A DNA stretch of 64,000 nt from NCBI GenBank assembly GCA_963848045.1, contig CAWKCC010000004.1:310001-374000 (forward strand). The letters are read 5' to 3'. The translations under genes and the position numbers were made by a program. The notes beneath the pieces are model-generated. The model made no database searches. It was not told where the DNA came from and saw only the letters and a list, made by a program, of their open reading frames with translations. Positions 43,471-50,508 of this stretch are shown here, one piece after another; the first letter of the stretch is position 1; each line of letters starts with the position of its first letter. This DNA comes from CAVUAT01 sp963848045. GTDB lineage: Bacteria > Actinomycetota > Thermoleophilia > Solirubrobacterales > 70-9.

Positions 43471-44859
43471 CTAGTCGGATCCCGGAGTCCAGAGGCTGCC
43501 CTTCTGCTCGGGCTCCTTCTCGGGCGTCCAGATCTCCTCGCGGGCCTGGGCCTGCTCCATCGGGATCGGCTTGGCGCTCTCGGAGATCGTGTCGAGCGCT
43601 CTGCGCAGGCGCAGGTCCTCGCGCAGCAGCCCCTCGCGACCGCTCTTTTGCAGCTCGGCAAGCGCCTCGGCGGGCTCGGGGTGACCGTGGCCTTCGTGGC
43701 CGGGGGGGATCTGCAGCGCATCGAGCATGTCCTCCTCGCTGATCTCGATCGCCTCGGCGTCGGCGACCGCCTCCAGCACCGCCTCACGCTTGAGCGCCCG
43801 CGAGGCGTCGGGCCTGGCCTCGGCGATCAGCTCTTCACGCTTCTTTCCCTGCATCTGCAGATAGGCGTCGGGGTCCATCCCCTGTTGCTTCAGGCGGCGC
43901 TCGACCCGCTCCCACATCTCGGCGGCGCGGGCCATCACGATCTCGTCGGGGATCTCGACGGTCGCGTTGGCGACCGCGGCGTCGAGCGCAGCCTCGCGGA
44001 ACTTCTCGGCGCTCTGGCTCTCGAGGTGCTCCTCCACCCTGCCCTCGACATGCTCGCGCAGCTCATGCAGCGTGTCGAACTCAGAGGCCTCCGCGGCGAA
44101 CTCGTCATCGAGCTCGGGAAGCTCCTTCTCGCGGACCTCGCGCACGTCGACCGTGAACTCCGCCGTCTTGCCCGCCACGTCCTCACCCTGGTAGTCGTCG
44201 GGGAAGACGACCGTAACCTGATGCTGCTCTCCCGCGGAGGCACCGCGAAGCGCCTGCTCGAGCTCGGGCAGCACCCGCCCGCCCCCCATCTCCAGCAGGT
44301 AGTCCTTGGCGGTGCCGCCCTCGAAGGGCTCACCCTCGATCTCGCCGACGTAGTCGATCAGCAGCACGTCGCCGTCGGCAGCCGCGCGCTCGACCGGGTT
44401 CAGCTTGGCGAAGCCCTCGCGCAGCCGGTCGAGCTCGGCGTCGACCGCTTCGGGCGGGACCTCGGTCTCGGCTCTGCCGACCTCGAGGCCCTTGTAGTCG
44501 CCGAGCTCGGCGGGCGGCCGCACGGCGACCTCGATCGCGAAGCCCAGCGCCTGTCCCTGTTCGGGCAGCTCGCTCAGCTCCAGCTTGGGGTCGCCGACCG
44601 GTGTCACCCCGGCCTCGAGCATCGCAAGCTCGTACCAGCTTCCCAGCGAGCCCTCTATCGCCTGAGTCAGCACCGCCTCGCGGCCGAGGCGCTGCAGGAC
44701 CATCTCGGGCGGGACCTTGCCGGCGCGGAAGCCGTCCATCTTCATCTCGCCGCCCAGCTTCTCCGCCGTCGAGCGCACTCGCCCATCGAGGTCGGCGGCG
44801 TCGACGCTGACGTCGATGCGGACGCGCGATTCGGGAAGCTCGGTTACGTTCGTCTCCAT
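43471..44859 (-). CDS. tig: Trigger factor
   Basis: Trigger factor is a ribosome-bound chaperone with a prolyl isomerase domain. The N-terminal ribosome-binding signature appears as GFRAGKVPPEMVLQRLG (usually GFRPGKxP). The FKBP-type middle domain has GDVLLIDYVGEIEGEPFEGG, and the C-terminal chaperone arms follow (ELREHVEGRVEEHLESQSAE). The last 40 residues (HEGHGHPEPAEALAELQKSG through PEKEPEQKGSLWTPGSD) form an acidic, His-containing tail. The start is ATG at 44859. It is separated from clpP by the DUF488 island. Confidence 0.95.
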   Translation of the reverse strand: METNVTELPESRVRIDVSVDAADLDGRVRSTAEKLGGEMKMDGFRAGKVPPEMVLQRLGREAVLTQAIEGSLGSWYELAMLEAGVTPVGDPKLELSELPEQGQALGFAIEVAVRPPAELGDYKGLEVGRAETEVPPEAVDAELDRLREGFAKLNPVERAAADGDVLLIDYVGEIEGEPFEGGTAKDYLLEMGGGRVLPELEQALRGASAGEQHQVTVVFPDDYQGEDVAGKTAEFTVDVREVREKELPELDDEFAAEASEFDTLHELREHVEGRVEEHLESQSAEKFREAALDAAVANATVEIPDEIVMARAAEMWERVERRLKQQGMDPDAYLQMQGKKREELIAEARPDASRALKREAVLEAVADAEAIEISEEDMLDALQIPPGHEGHGHPEPAEALAELQKSGREGLLREDLRLRRALDTISESAKPIPMEQAQAREEIWTPEKEPEQKGSLWTPGSD

Positions 44860-45049
44860 GAGAACGCGCAGCCTAGAGGACGCCGCTGCGCGGGCCCGCG
44901 CCGGCGGGCTCGGCCTCTCGCGCCGGGAGCGCGCCGAGGCCTGGCTGCTGACGGGGCCGGCGGGCCGGTTCTGGTCGTTCGCGCGTGATCTGGCCGCGGC
45001 GCTGCCCTTGCTGGCCCGGCACTGGGCGGGCCGGCTGCGCGACCGATAG
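44858..45049 (+). CDS. Possible 63-residue small protein divergent from tig
   Basis: The reading frame starts at ATG 44858, which shares the bases CATG with the tig start on the other strand, and runs to TAG at 45047. It encodes MRTRSLEDAAARARAGGLGL, then SRRERAEAWLLTGPAGRFWS and FARDLAAALPLLARHWAGRL. The middle (AEAWLLTGPAGRFWSFARDL) looks like a conserved amphipathic or membrane helix with Trp and a Gly-Pro turn, unlike chance high-GC translation. There is no ribosome site and no room for a promoter between the two starts, so a start within the frame is possible. Confidence 0.42.
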   Translation: MRTRSLEDAAARARAGGLGLSRRERAEAWLLTGPAGRFWSFARDLAAALPLLARHWAGRLRDR

Positions 45050-45059
45050 ACGCCGGGCG

Positions 45060-46562
45060 CTACTCCCCTGCGGCGTAGCCCAGGATCGAGCGGTCGATCA
45101 GCCACTCGACCGGTGCGCGGTCGTCGGTGTAGACCTCGCCGCCGGGAAGCCGAGGCCCGATCCGCTGCGACTCGCGCGCAGCGATCACTCGAAGATCCTC
45201 GGGCAGCCGGGGAACGGCGTCGGCGAGGCGCTGGCCGCTCGCCGGCCCGTCGCCGGCGAGCAGCAGGGTGTTGCTGTCCTCCTTGGGGTCGCGGACGACG
45301 GTCTCGAACACGTCGGCCATGGTCCGCCCCAGGACCTTCTCGAGGTCGTCGTTGCCCTCGGGATGAGCCGCGTTGACGAGCACGACCCCGCCCGGCGCGA
45401 GGCGATCGCGCGCCAGCTCGAAGAACTCCTTGGTGGCGAGGTAGAAGGGGACATAGGGCTGGCGGTAGGCATCGACGATGATCAGGTCATAGCCGCCCTC
45501 GGAGTCGCGCAGCCAGGGTCGCGCGTCCTCGTGGAAGACCTCGAGCCTGGGGTTGTCCAGCCCGAAGTACCGCTCTCCCAGCTCGGTCAGCTTGGCGTCG
45601 ATCTCGACTCCGTCCACTTCGGTCTCGGGGAAGTAGTGGCCGTAAGCGCGTGCGGTGGTGCCCGCCGCATTGCCGAGGATCGCGATCCGCCCCGGCGGCT
45701 CGGCACGAGCGGCGAAGGGCACGACCAGCTGCCCGTCCCAGACGTTCTCGGTCAGGTAGCTGTCGGGACGGTAGAAGGAGTGCACGGCCACCCCCTCGTT
45801 CAGCTCCAGCCGGCGGTCGCCGTCGCTCTCCTCGACCACCCGCACGTGCTGCTCCTCGGTCTCGCCGTCGAACAGGACCTGCTCGCCGTCGGTGGCCCTG
45901 CCGGTGCCGACGGGCACCGCGATCACCGTGGCGAGGGCGACCGGCGCCGCCAGATAGCGCCAACCGAGCCCCGCGGCCGCCACCAGGGCGAGCGCGATCG
46001 CGAAGACCAGGAAGGTGCGCTGCGTGCCGATCATCGGGATCAGCGCGAGGGCGGCGAGCATCGTGCCCACGAGAGAGCCGACGGTCGAGACCGCGTAGAG
46101 ACGGCCGGCCGTGCGCCCGGAGTGCTCGACGTCGGGCAGGGCGAGCCTGATCGCCCACGGCGAGCAGGTGCCCAGCATCACCACGGGCAACGCCACCAAG
46201 AACAGCACTCCCACCAGCGAGCCGACGAAGGCCCCGGCGGAGACCCGCTCGAGCGCGCCGGTCGAGACGTCGAAGAAGGGGCGCGCGGCGAACGGCACCA
46301 CTGCCAGCAGCGCCGCCGCGCCGAGCACCACCAGGCAGAGCTCGCGCACGCGCGCGTAGCGGTCGCCGAGCCGGCCCCCAAGCCAATAGCCGATCGAGAG
46401 CGAGACGAGCACGACGGCGATCGTGTTGGCCCAGACGATCGTCGAGGCTCCGAAGAAGGGCGCCATCAGGCGCGCCGCCGTGATCTCGGCGCCGAGGCTG
46501 GCGCTGCCGACCACGAAGACGAGCACGTAGAGGAAGCGGTTGGAGCTCGCTGTGGGCGTCAC
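45060..46562 (-). CDS. Membrane-fused spermidine synthase-like protein
   Basis: The N-terminal half has about seven helices (FLYVLVFVVGSASLGAEITA at the start, with GYWLGGRLGDRYARVRELCL and LGTCSPWAIRLALP). The C-terminal half is a spermidine synthase-like SAM-binding fold: RIAILGNAAGTTARAYGHYF, VDGVEIDAKLTELGERYF, DLIIVDAYRQPYVPFYLATK and VYTDDRAPVEWL. These fused proteins are widespread in bacteria, and their aminopropyl or methyl transfer activity is largely unproven. The 500 residues begin at GTG 46562, 9 bp after the CtaG-like gene. Confidence 0.85.
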   Translation of the reverse strand: MTPTASSNRFLYVLVFVVGSASLGAEITAARLMAPFFGASTIVWANTIAVVLVSLSIGYWLGGRLGDRYARVRELCLVVLGAAALLAVVPFAARPFFDVSTGALERVSAGAFVGSLVGVLFLVALPVVMLGTCSPWAIRLALPDVEHSGRTAGRLYAVSTVGSLVGTMLAALALIPMIGTQRTFLVFAIALALVAAAGLGWRYLAAPVALATVIAVPVGTGRATDGEQVLFDGETEEQHVRVVEESDGDRRLELNEGVAVHSFYRPDSYLTENVWDGQLVVPFAARAEPPGRIAILGNAAGTTARAYGHYFPETEVDGVEIDAKLTELGERYFGLDNPRLEVFHEDARPWLRDSEGGYDLIIVDAYRQPYVPFYLATKEFFELARDRLAPGGVVLVNAAHPEGNDDLEKVLGRTMADVFETVVRDPKEDSNTLLLAGDGPASGQRLADAVPRLPEDLRVIAARESQRIGPRLPGGEVYTDDRAPVEWLIDRSILGYAAGE

Positions 46563-46571
46563 GGCGGCGGC

Positions 46572-47462
46572 CTAGGCGTCGCGGATGCGCTCCGCCAGGC
46601 GGCCGCCCTGGCCGGCGGCGACGGCGCGACCGGCACGATCCTCGGGCAGGGCGACGCCGTGGCGCTCGGCGAGCTCGACCAGCTCCTGGCGCTCGGTGTC
46701 CTGCTGGGCCCATTGCAGAAAGAGCCAGGCGCCGACCCCAAGCGTGACCAGCCCTCCCTCGATGGTCATGATCACGCCCGCCGTGCCCTGGTCGCCCAGC
46801 GGCGAGATGCCGAAGTCGGCCTCGCCCGAAGCGTAGTCGGGGTAGAAGACCGTGCTCGACCACATGAACACGTTGCCCAGAACCGTGCCGGCGAAGCGGA
46901 CCCCCAGCAGATAGCCGAACTTGGCGCCGATGCCGAACCACCTGGGCTTCGGCAGGGGACCGACCAGCGGCATCCACATCAGGATCCCGAAGCCGATGAA
47001 GCAGGCGTGCTGAAGCTCGTGCAGCGGCTCGCTGGTCAGCGCCGCCTGGTAGAGCGCCGGGAGGTGCCAGACGTAGAGGCTCGCGGCCCAGAGGGGAAGC
47101 GCGATCAGCGGGTTGGTGAGCACGCGCAGGCGATCGATCGCCTTGATCGCGAGCAGCGGCTGCAGCAGCGGCCCGGTCAGCCCGATCACGATCAGCAGCG
47201 CCGCGATATCGCCGACCAGCAGGTGCTGGACCATGTGGGCCAACAGCAGCTCCTCGCCCATGTGGCTGAGCGGGCTGACCAGTGAGGCGACGAGGATCGC
47301 TATTCCGGCCCCGAAGCAGGCGAGCCGCCAGGCCGGGACGGGGCGGCCCTGCTCGGCCAGCGTGCGTGAGCGCATCACGTAGGCGGTCGCGACCAGCGTC
47401 AGGCCGGCGACCTGGAGCGGCTCGAAGGTGCCGCCGCCGACGTGGCCGAGAAGCGGGCTCAT
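46572..47462 (-). CDS. CtaG-type cytochrome c oxidase assembly / membrane protein
   Basis: This caa3-type CtaG family protein (DUF1404-like) has about seven helices and may deliver copper to cytochrome oxidase. Typical stretches are AILVASLVSPLSHMGEELLL with AHMVQHLLVGDIAALL, ASLYVWHLPALYQAAL with LHELQHACFIGFGILMWMPL, and MWSSTVFYPDYA. Several His residues in helices (HMVQHLL, WHLP, HELQH) are the likely metal ligands. The soluble tail is about 40 residues. The start is ATG at 47462. Confidence 0.87.
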   Translation of the reverse strand: MSPLLGHVGGGTFEPLQVAGLTLVATAYVMRSRTLAEQGRPVPAWRLACFGAGIAILVASLVSPLSHMGEELLLAHMVQHLLVGDIAALLIVIGLTGPLLQPLLAIKAIDRLRVLTNPLIALPLWAASLYVWHLPALYQAALTSEPLHELQHACFIGFGILMWMPLVGPLPKPRWFGIGAKFGYLLGVRFAGTVLGNVFMWSSTVFYPDYASGEADFGISPLGDQGTAGVIMTIEGGLVTLGVGAWLFLQWAQQDTERQELVELAERHGVALPEDRAGRAVAAGQGGRLAERIRDA

Positions 47463-47558
47463 CGGATTCAGGCTACTCCCGCGGGGCCGCCGGCCGAGCC
47501 CCGGGGCGCCTCGTCACCCCGGAGGGTGCCGTCCCCGCGATCCGCTGCCCTGCGAGCT

Positions 47559-48542
47559 CTAGAGCCAGTCGATGCGCCGGAAGAAGAGCACCAGGGCGAT
47601 CACGGTCAGCACCATCACCGCGAGCGAGATCGGATAGCCCGCCGGCCACGTGAGCTCGGGCATGTTCTCGAAGTTCATGCCGTAGACGCTGGCAACGAAG
47701 GTTGGCACCGCGATGATCCCGGCGACGGCCGAGATCTTCTTGACCACGGTGTTCTGGTTGACGCTGACCAGCGCCAGGTTGGCCTCGAGCACGCTGGTCA
47801 GCAGCTCGCGCTGCGAGTTGACCTGCTCGTCGACCCGGCGCGCGTGGTCGGCGATGTCGCGGAAGTAGCGGCGCAGCTCCGGCGGGACGCGCTCGAAGGG
47901 GCCCGAGCCCTGCTCGAGGGCGTGGAGCGGCGCGAGCAGCGGTCCCACGGCCCTGTGGAACTCGATCACCTCGCGCTTCAGCCCGTAGATGCGCTGCGTC
48001 GGGGCCGGATCGCCGGCGTTGAAGACCTCCTCCTCGACCTCCTCGATGTCGTCCTCGATCCCGTCCACCACGGGCAGGTAGTCGTCCACGACCTTGTCGA
48101 CGATCGCCCAAACGGCCGCGGCGGGGCCGAGCGCGAGCAGGTCCGGGCGCCCCTCGAGCAGCCGGCGAGCCGTCTTCAGCTCGCTGCCCGGCCCGTGGCG
48201 AATGGCGATCACGTGACCGGGCGCGGCGAAGACGTGGACCTCGCCGAAGTCGACCTCCTCGCGCACCTGGTCGTAGTGCGCCGTTCGCAGCACGATGAAC
48301 CAGGAGTCGTCGTAGTCCTCGATCTTCGGTCGCTGGTGCCTCAGCTCCGCGTCCTCGACCGCCAGCTCATGCAGGCCGAAGCGACGCGCGAGCTCGTCGA
48401 GAGACCCCGGCTCGGGATCGTGCAGGCCGATCCAGACGAAGTCGCCCGGTGCTTCGCTCGAGCAGGCGGCCGCCTGCTCGAGCGAGAGCGGCGCCTCGCC
48501 CTGGCGCCTTCCGTTCCTGTATTGCGCGCAGTCGACGATCAC
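47559..48542 (-). CDS. corA: CorA-family magnesium/cobalt transporter
   Basis: This pentameric divalent cation channel has a large cytoplasmic funnel domain (FVWIGLHDPEPGSLDELARR, HELAVEDAELRHQRPKIEDY) with a long helix (LLTSVLEANLALVSVNQNTV). Two C-terminal helices carry the selectivity motif GMN in VASVYGMNFENMPEL, and it ends LFFRRIDWL. I chose the GTG at 48542, 8 nt after GAGG, giving 327 residues; an in-frame ATG at 48680 adds a Pro/Gly-rich stretch unlike CorA. The 277-bp gap to the PPK2 gene (48543-48819) holds no gene I can see. Confidence 0.93.
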   Translation of the reverse strand: MIVDCAQYRNGRRQGEAPLSLEQAAACSSEAPGDFVWIGLHDPEPGSLDELARRFGLHELAVEDAELRHQRPKIEDYDDSWFIVLRTAHYDQVREEVDFGEVHVFAAPGHVIAIRHGPGSELKTARRLLEGRPDLLALGPAAAVWAIVDKVVDDYLPVVDGIEDDIEEVEEEVFNAGDPAPTQRIYGLKREVIEFHRAVGPLLAPLHALEQGSGPFERVPPELRRYFRDIADHARRVDEQVNSQRELLTSVLEANLALVSVNQNTVVKKISAVAGIIAVPTFVASVYGMNFENMPELTWPAGYPISLAVMVLTVIALVLFFRRIDWL

Positions 48543-48819
48543 GTTTCGGCCCTCGTCGTGTTTCCGGGCCCGCCCCCCGCCTCCTCCCCAGGCGTGCAGG
48601 TTCGCTCGCAGTAGCCTTGCGCGCCAGAATGGCTTCCGGCTCGGGCCAGGCGGAGGGGCCGCTGGGCCGAGCGAACGCATCCGGCACGGCCTCGCCCCCT
48701 CGCGCCAGACCGGGGACTCTCAGCCCCGCGGCCCCCCGATTGGTCGCTCCGAGCGTGCCCGCCGTTCCCCGTGTACCTCGCCGCCGGCCGACCCCGGTGA
48801 TCGCTTCAGCGCAGAGGGC

Positions 48820-49689
48820 TCAATACAGCTGCGGCACAAAGGTCTGCTCGTTCATCGGCGGGCGGACGTAGTTGTCGTCCGGTCCGCGCGCGGGCAGCTC
48901 CAGCGGCGCCGGGGTCAGGTCCTCGTATTCGATCATCGAGAGCAGGTGGGCGATGCAGTTGAGCCGCGCACGGCGCTTGTCGTCGGCGTCCACGACGTAC
49001 CAGGGCGAGTGCTTGACGTCGGTGTAGCGGAACATCTCGTCCTTGCTGCGCGAGTACTTGGCCCACTTCGCCCGGGACTCGAGGTCCATCGGGCTCAGCT
49101 TCCAGCGCCGCATCGGATCCTGGACCCGGGCCTGGAAGCGACGCTCCTGCTCCTCGTCGGAGACCGAGAACCAGTACTTGATCAGGCGGATTCCCGAGCG
49201 CACCAGCATCCGCTCGAACTCCGGGCAGGTGCGCATGAACTCCTCGTACTCGTGCTCGGTGCAGAAGCCCATGACCCGCTCCACGCCCGCCCGGTTGTAC
49301 CAGGAGCGGTCGAACAGGACGATCTCCCCGGCCGCGGGCAGGTACGCCACGTAGCGCTGGAAGTACCACTGGGTCTTCTCGCGTTCGGTCGGAGCCGGAA
49401 GCGCCACCACCCTGCAGACGCGGGGGTTCGTTCGCTCCGCGATCCGCTTGATCACTCCGCCCTTGCCGGCGGCGTCACGCCCCTCGAAGATGACGACGAC
49501 CTTCAGCCCCTTGGCCTTGACGTACTCCTGCATGATCACGAGCTCGCGCTGGAGCTTGCGCAGCTCCTTGTCGAACCGCTTGCGGGGGAGCTTCTTGGGC
49601 CTCTCCGAGGGGCCGGAGGCGCCGTCGCCCGGGGGCGAAACGCCCCTCGACTTCTTCGCTTCGCCAGCCTTCGACGTCTTCTCGCTCAT
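48820..49689 (-). CDS. ppk2: Polyphosphate kinase 2 family protein
   Basis: PPK2 transfers phosphate between polyphosphate and nucleotides. The P-loop kinase fold has Walker A VVVIFEGRDAAGKGGVIKRI, the lid and Walker B region VLFDRSWYNRAGVERVMGF and a lid module VQDPMRRWKLSPMDLESRAK. KYWFSVSDEEQERRFQARV and SPWYVVDADDKRRARLNCI are typical of single-domain class I PPK2, which favours GDP or ADP phosphorylation. The 289 residues include a 35-residue disordered N-terminus rich in Lys, Ser and Pro. The start is ATG at 49689, directly after a hairpin. Confidence 0.93.
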   Translation of the reverse strand: MSEKTSKAGEAKKSRGVSPPGDGASGPSERPKKLPRKRFDKELRKLQRELVIMQEYVKAKGLKVVVIFEGRDAAGKGGVIKRIAERTNPRVCRVVALPAPTEREKTQWYFQRYVAYLPAAGEIVLFDRSWYNRAGVERVMGFCTEHEYEEFMRTCPEFERMLVRSGIRLIKYWFSVSDEEQERRFQARVQDPMRRWKLSPMDLESRAKWAKYSRSKDEMFRYTDVKHSPWYVVDADDKRRARLNCIAHLLSMIEYEDLTPAPLELPARGPDDNYVRPPMNEQTFVPQLY

Positions 49690-49690
49690 C

Positions 49691-49714
49691 TGCGCTCCAT
49701 CCCCTCCGAGCGCA
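49691..49714 (-). promoter_or_regulatory. Hairpin at the PPK2 ribosome-binding site
   Basis: TGCGCTC and GAGCGCA form perfect 7-bp arms around a 10-base loop that contains GGAGGGG on the minus strand. The 3' arm is one base from the PPK2 ATG. In the mRNA the loop would present a Shine-Dalgarno sequence and the stem would hide the start context, so translational control is possible. In DNA it could equally be an operator in the gap with the ABC exporter genes. Confidence 0.45.
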
Positions 49715-49782
49715 GCAGTCTACGGATCGCCGCGGGTCGAAGCGAGGCAGGGCGGCCGGCGGCTCGGGCCTCGGATGAGTTC

Positions 49783-50508
49783 ATGATGTCGATCATGTCC
49801 GATCCGCTGATCCGGCTGCGCGGCGTGGTCAAGACCTTCGGCGAGGGGGCGCTCGCCCTGCGGGCGCTGAGCGATATCGACCTCACGATTCCCCGCGGTG
49901 AGCTGGTTGTGATGCTCGGGCCCAGCGGCTCGGGCAAGACCACGCTGCTCAACCTGGTGGGCGGGATCGAGGCCCCAAGCGAGGGCGAGGTGGTCGTCGC
50001 CGGCCGTGACGTGTCCACCCTCGACGAGGACGGGCGAACCGAGTTCAGGCGCCGGGTGGTGGGCTTCGTCTTCCAGTTCTTCAACCTGATCCCGACCCTG
50101 ACGGCGCTCGAGAACGTGGAGCTGGTCGCGGAGCTGGACCAAGGCGACAGCCGGCTGCACGCCGAGCGGATGCTCGACAGGGTCGGCCTCGGTGACCGGC
50201 TCGACAGCTTTCCCGCGCAGCTCTCCGGCGGAGAGCAGCAGCGTGTGGCGGTCGCCAGAGCGCTCTCGGGCAACCCCGAGCTGCTGCTCGGCGACGAGCC
50301 CACCGGCGCTCTCGATCTGGAGACCGGCCGAACGGTGCTCTCGCTGCTCGGCGAGCTCAACCGCGAGAGCGGCCAGACGGTGCTGCTGGTCACGCACAAC
50401 GCCGAGATCGCCCGCATGGCCGACCGCGTCCTGCGCCTCCGCGACGGCCGCATCGTGGAGGACCGCCACCAGGCCGCGCCGGCCGCCCCGAGCGAGCTCG
50501 ACTGGTGA
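49783..50508 (+). CDS. ABC exporter ATP-binding protein (MacB/LolD type)
   Basis: This ATPase pairs with the FtsX-type permease that follows. It has Walker A MLGPSGSGKTTLLNLVGGIE, Q-loop FVFQFFNLIPTLTALENVEL, signature LSGGEQQRVAVARAL, Walker B LLLGDEPTGALD and H-loop LVTHN. In-frame ATGs at 49783, 49786 and 49795 are all possible; the last gives the most usual N-terminus (MSDPLIRLRGVVKTFGEG). The stop overlaps the permease start as GTGA. The substrate is unknown; the type handles lipids, peptides or signals from the membrane. Confidence 0.93.
   Translation: MMSIMSDPLIRLRGVVKTFGEGALALRALSDIDLTIPRGELVVMLGPSGSGKTTLLNLVGGIEAPSEGEVVVAGRDVSTLDEDGRTEFRRRVVGFVFQFFNLIPTLTALENVELVAELDQGDSRLHAERMLDRVGLGDRLDSFPAQLSGGEQQRVAVARALSGNPELLLGDEPTGALDLETGRTVLSLLGELNRESGQTVLLVTHNAEIARMADRVLRLRDGRIVEDRHQAAPAAPSELDW

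Noticed and set aside
48711..48728. CGGGG/CCCCG hairpin in the corA-ppk2 gap
   Set aside because: Only 5 bp with an 8-nt loop, about 110 bp upstream of the PPK2 gene's 3' end on the transcribed strand; likely chance.
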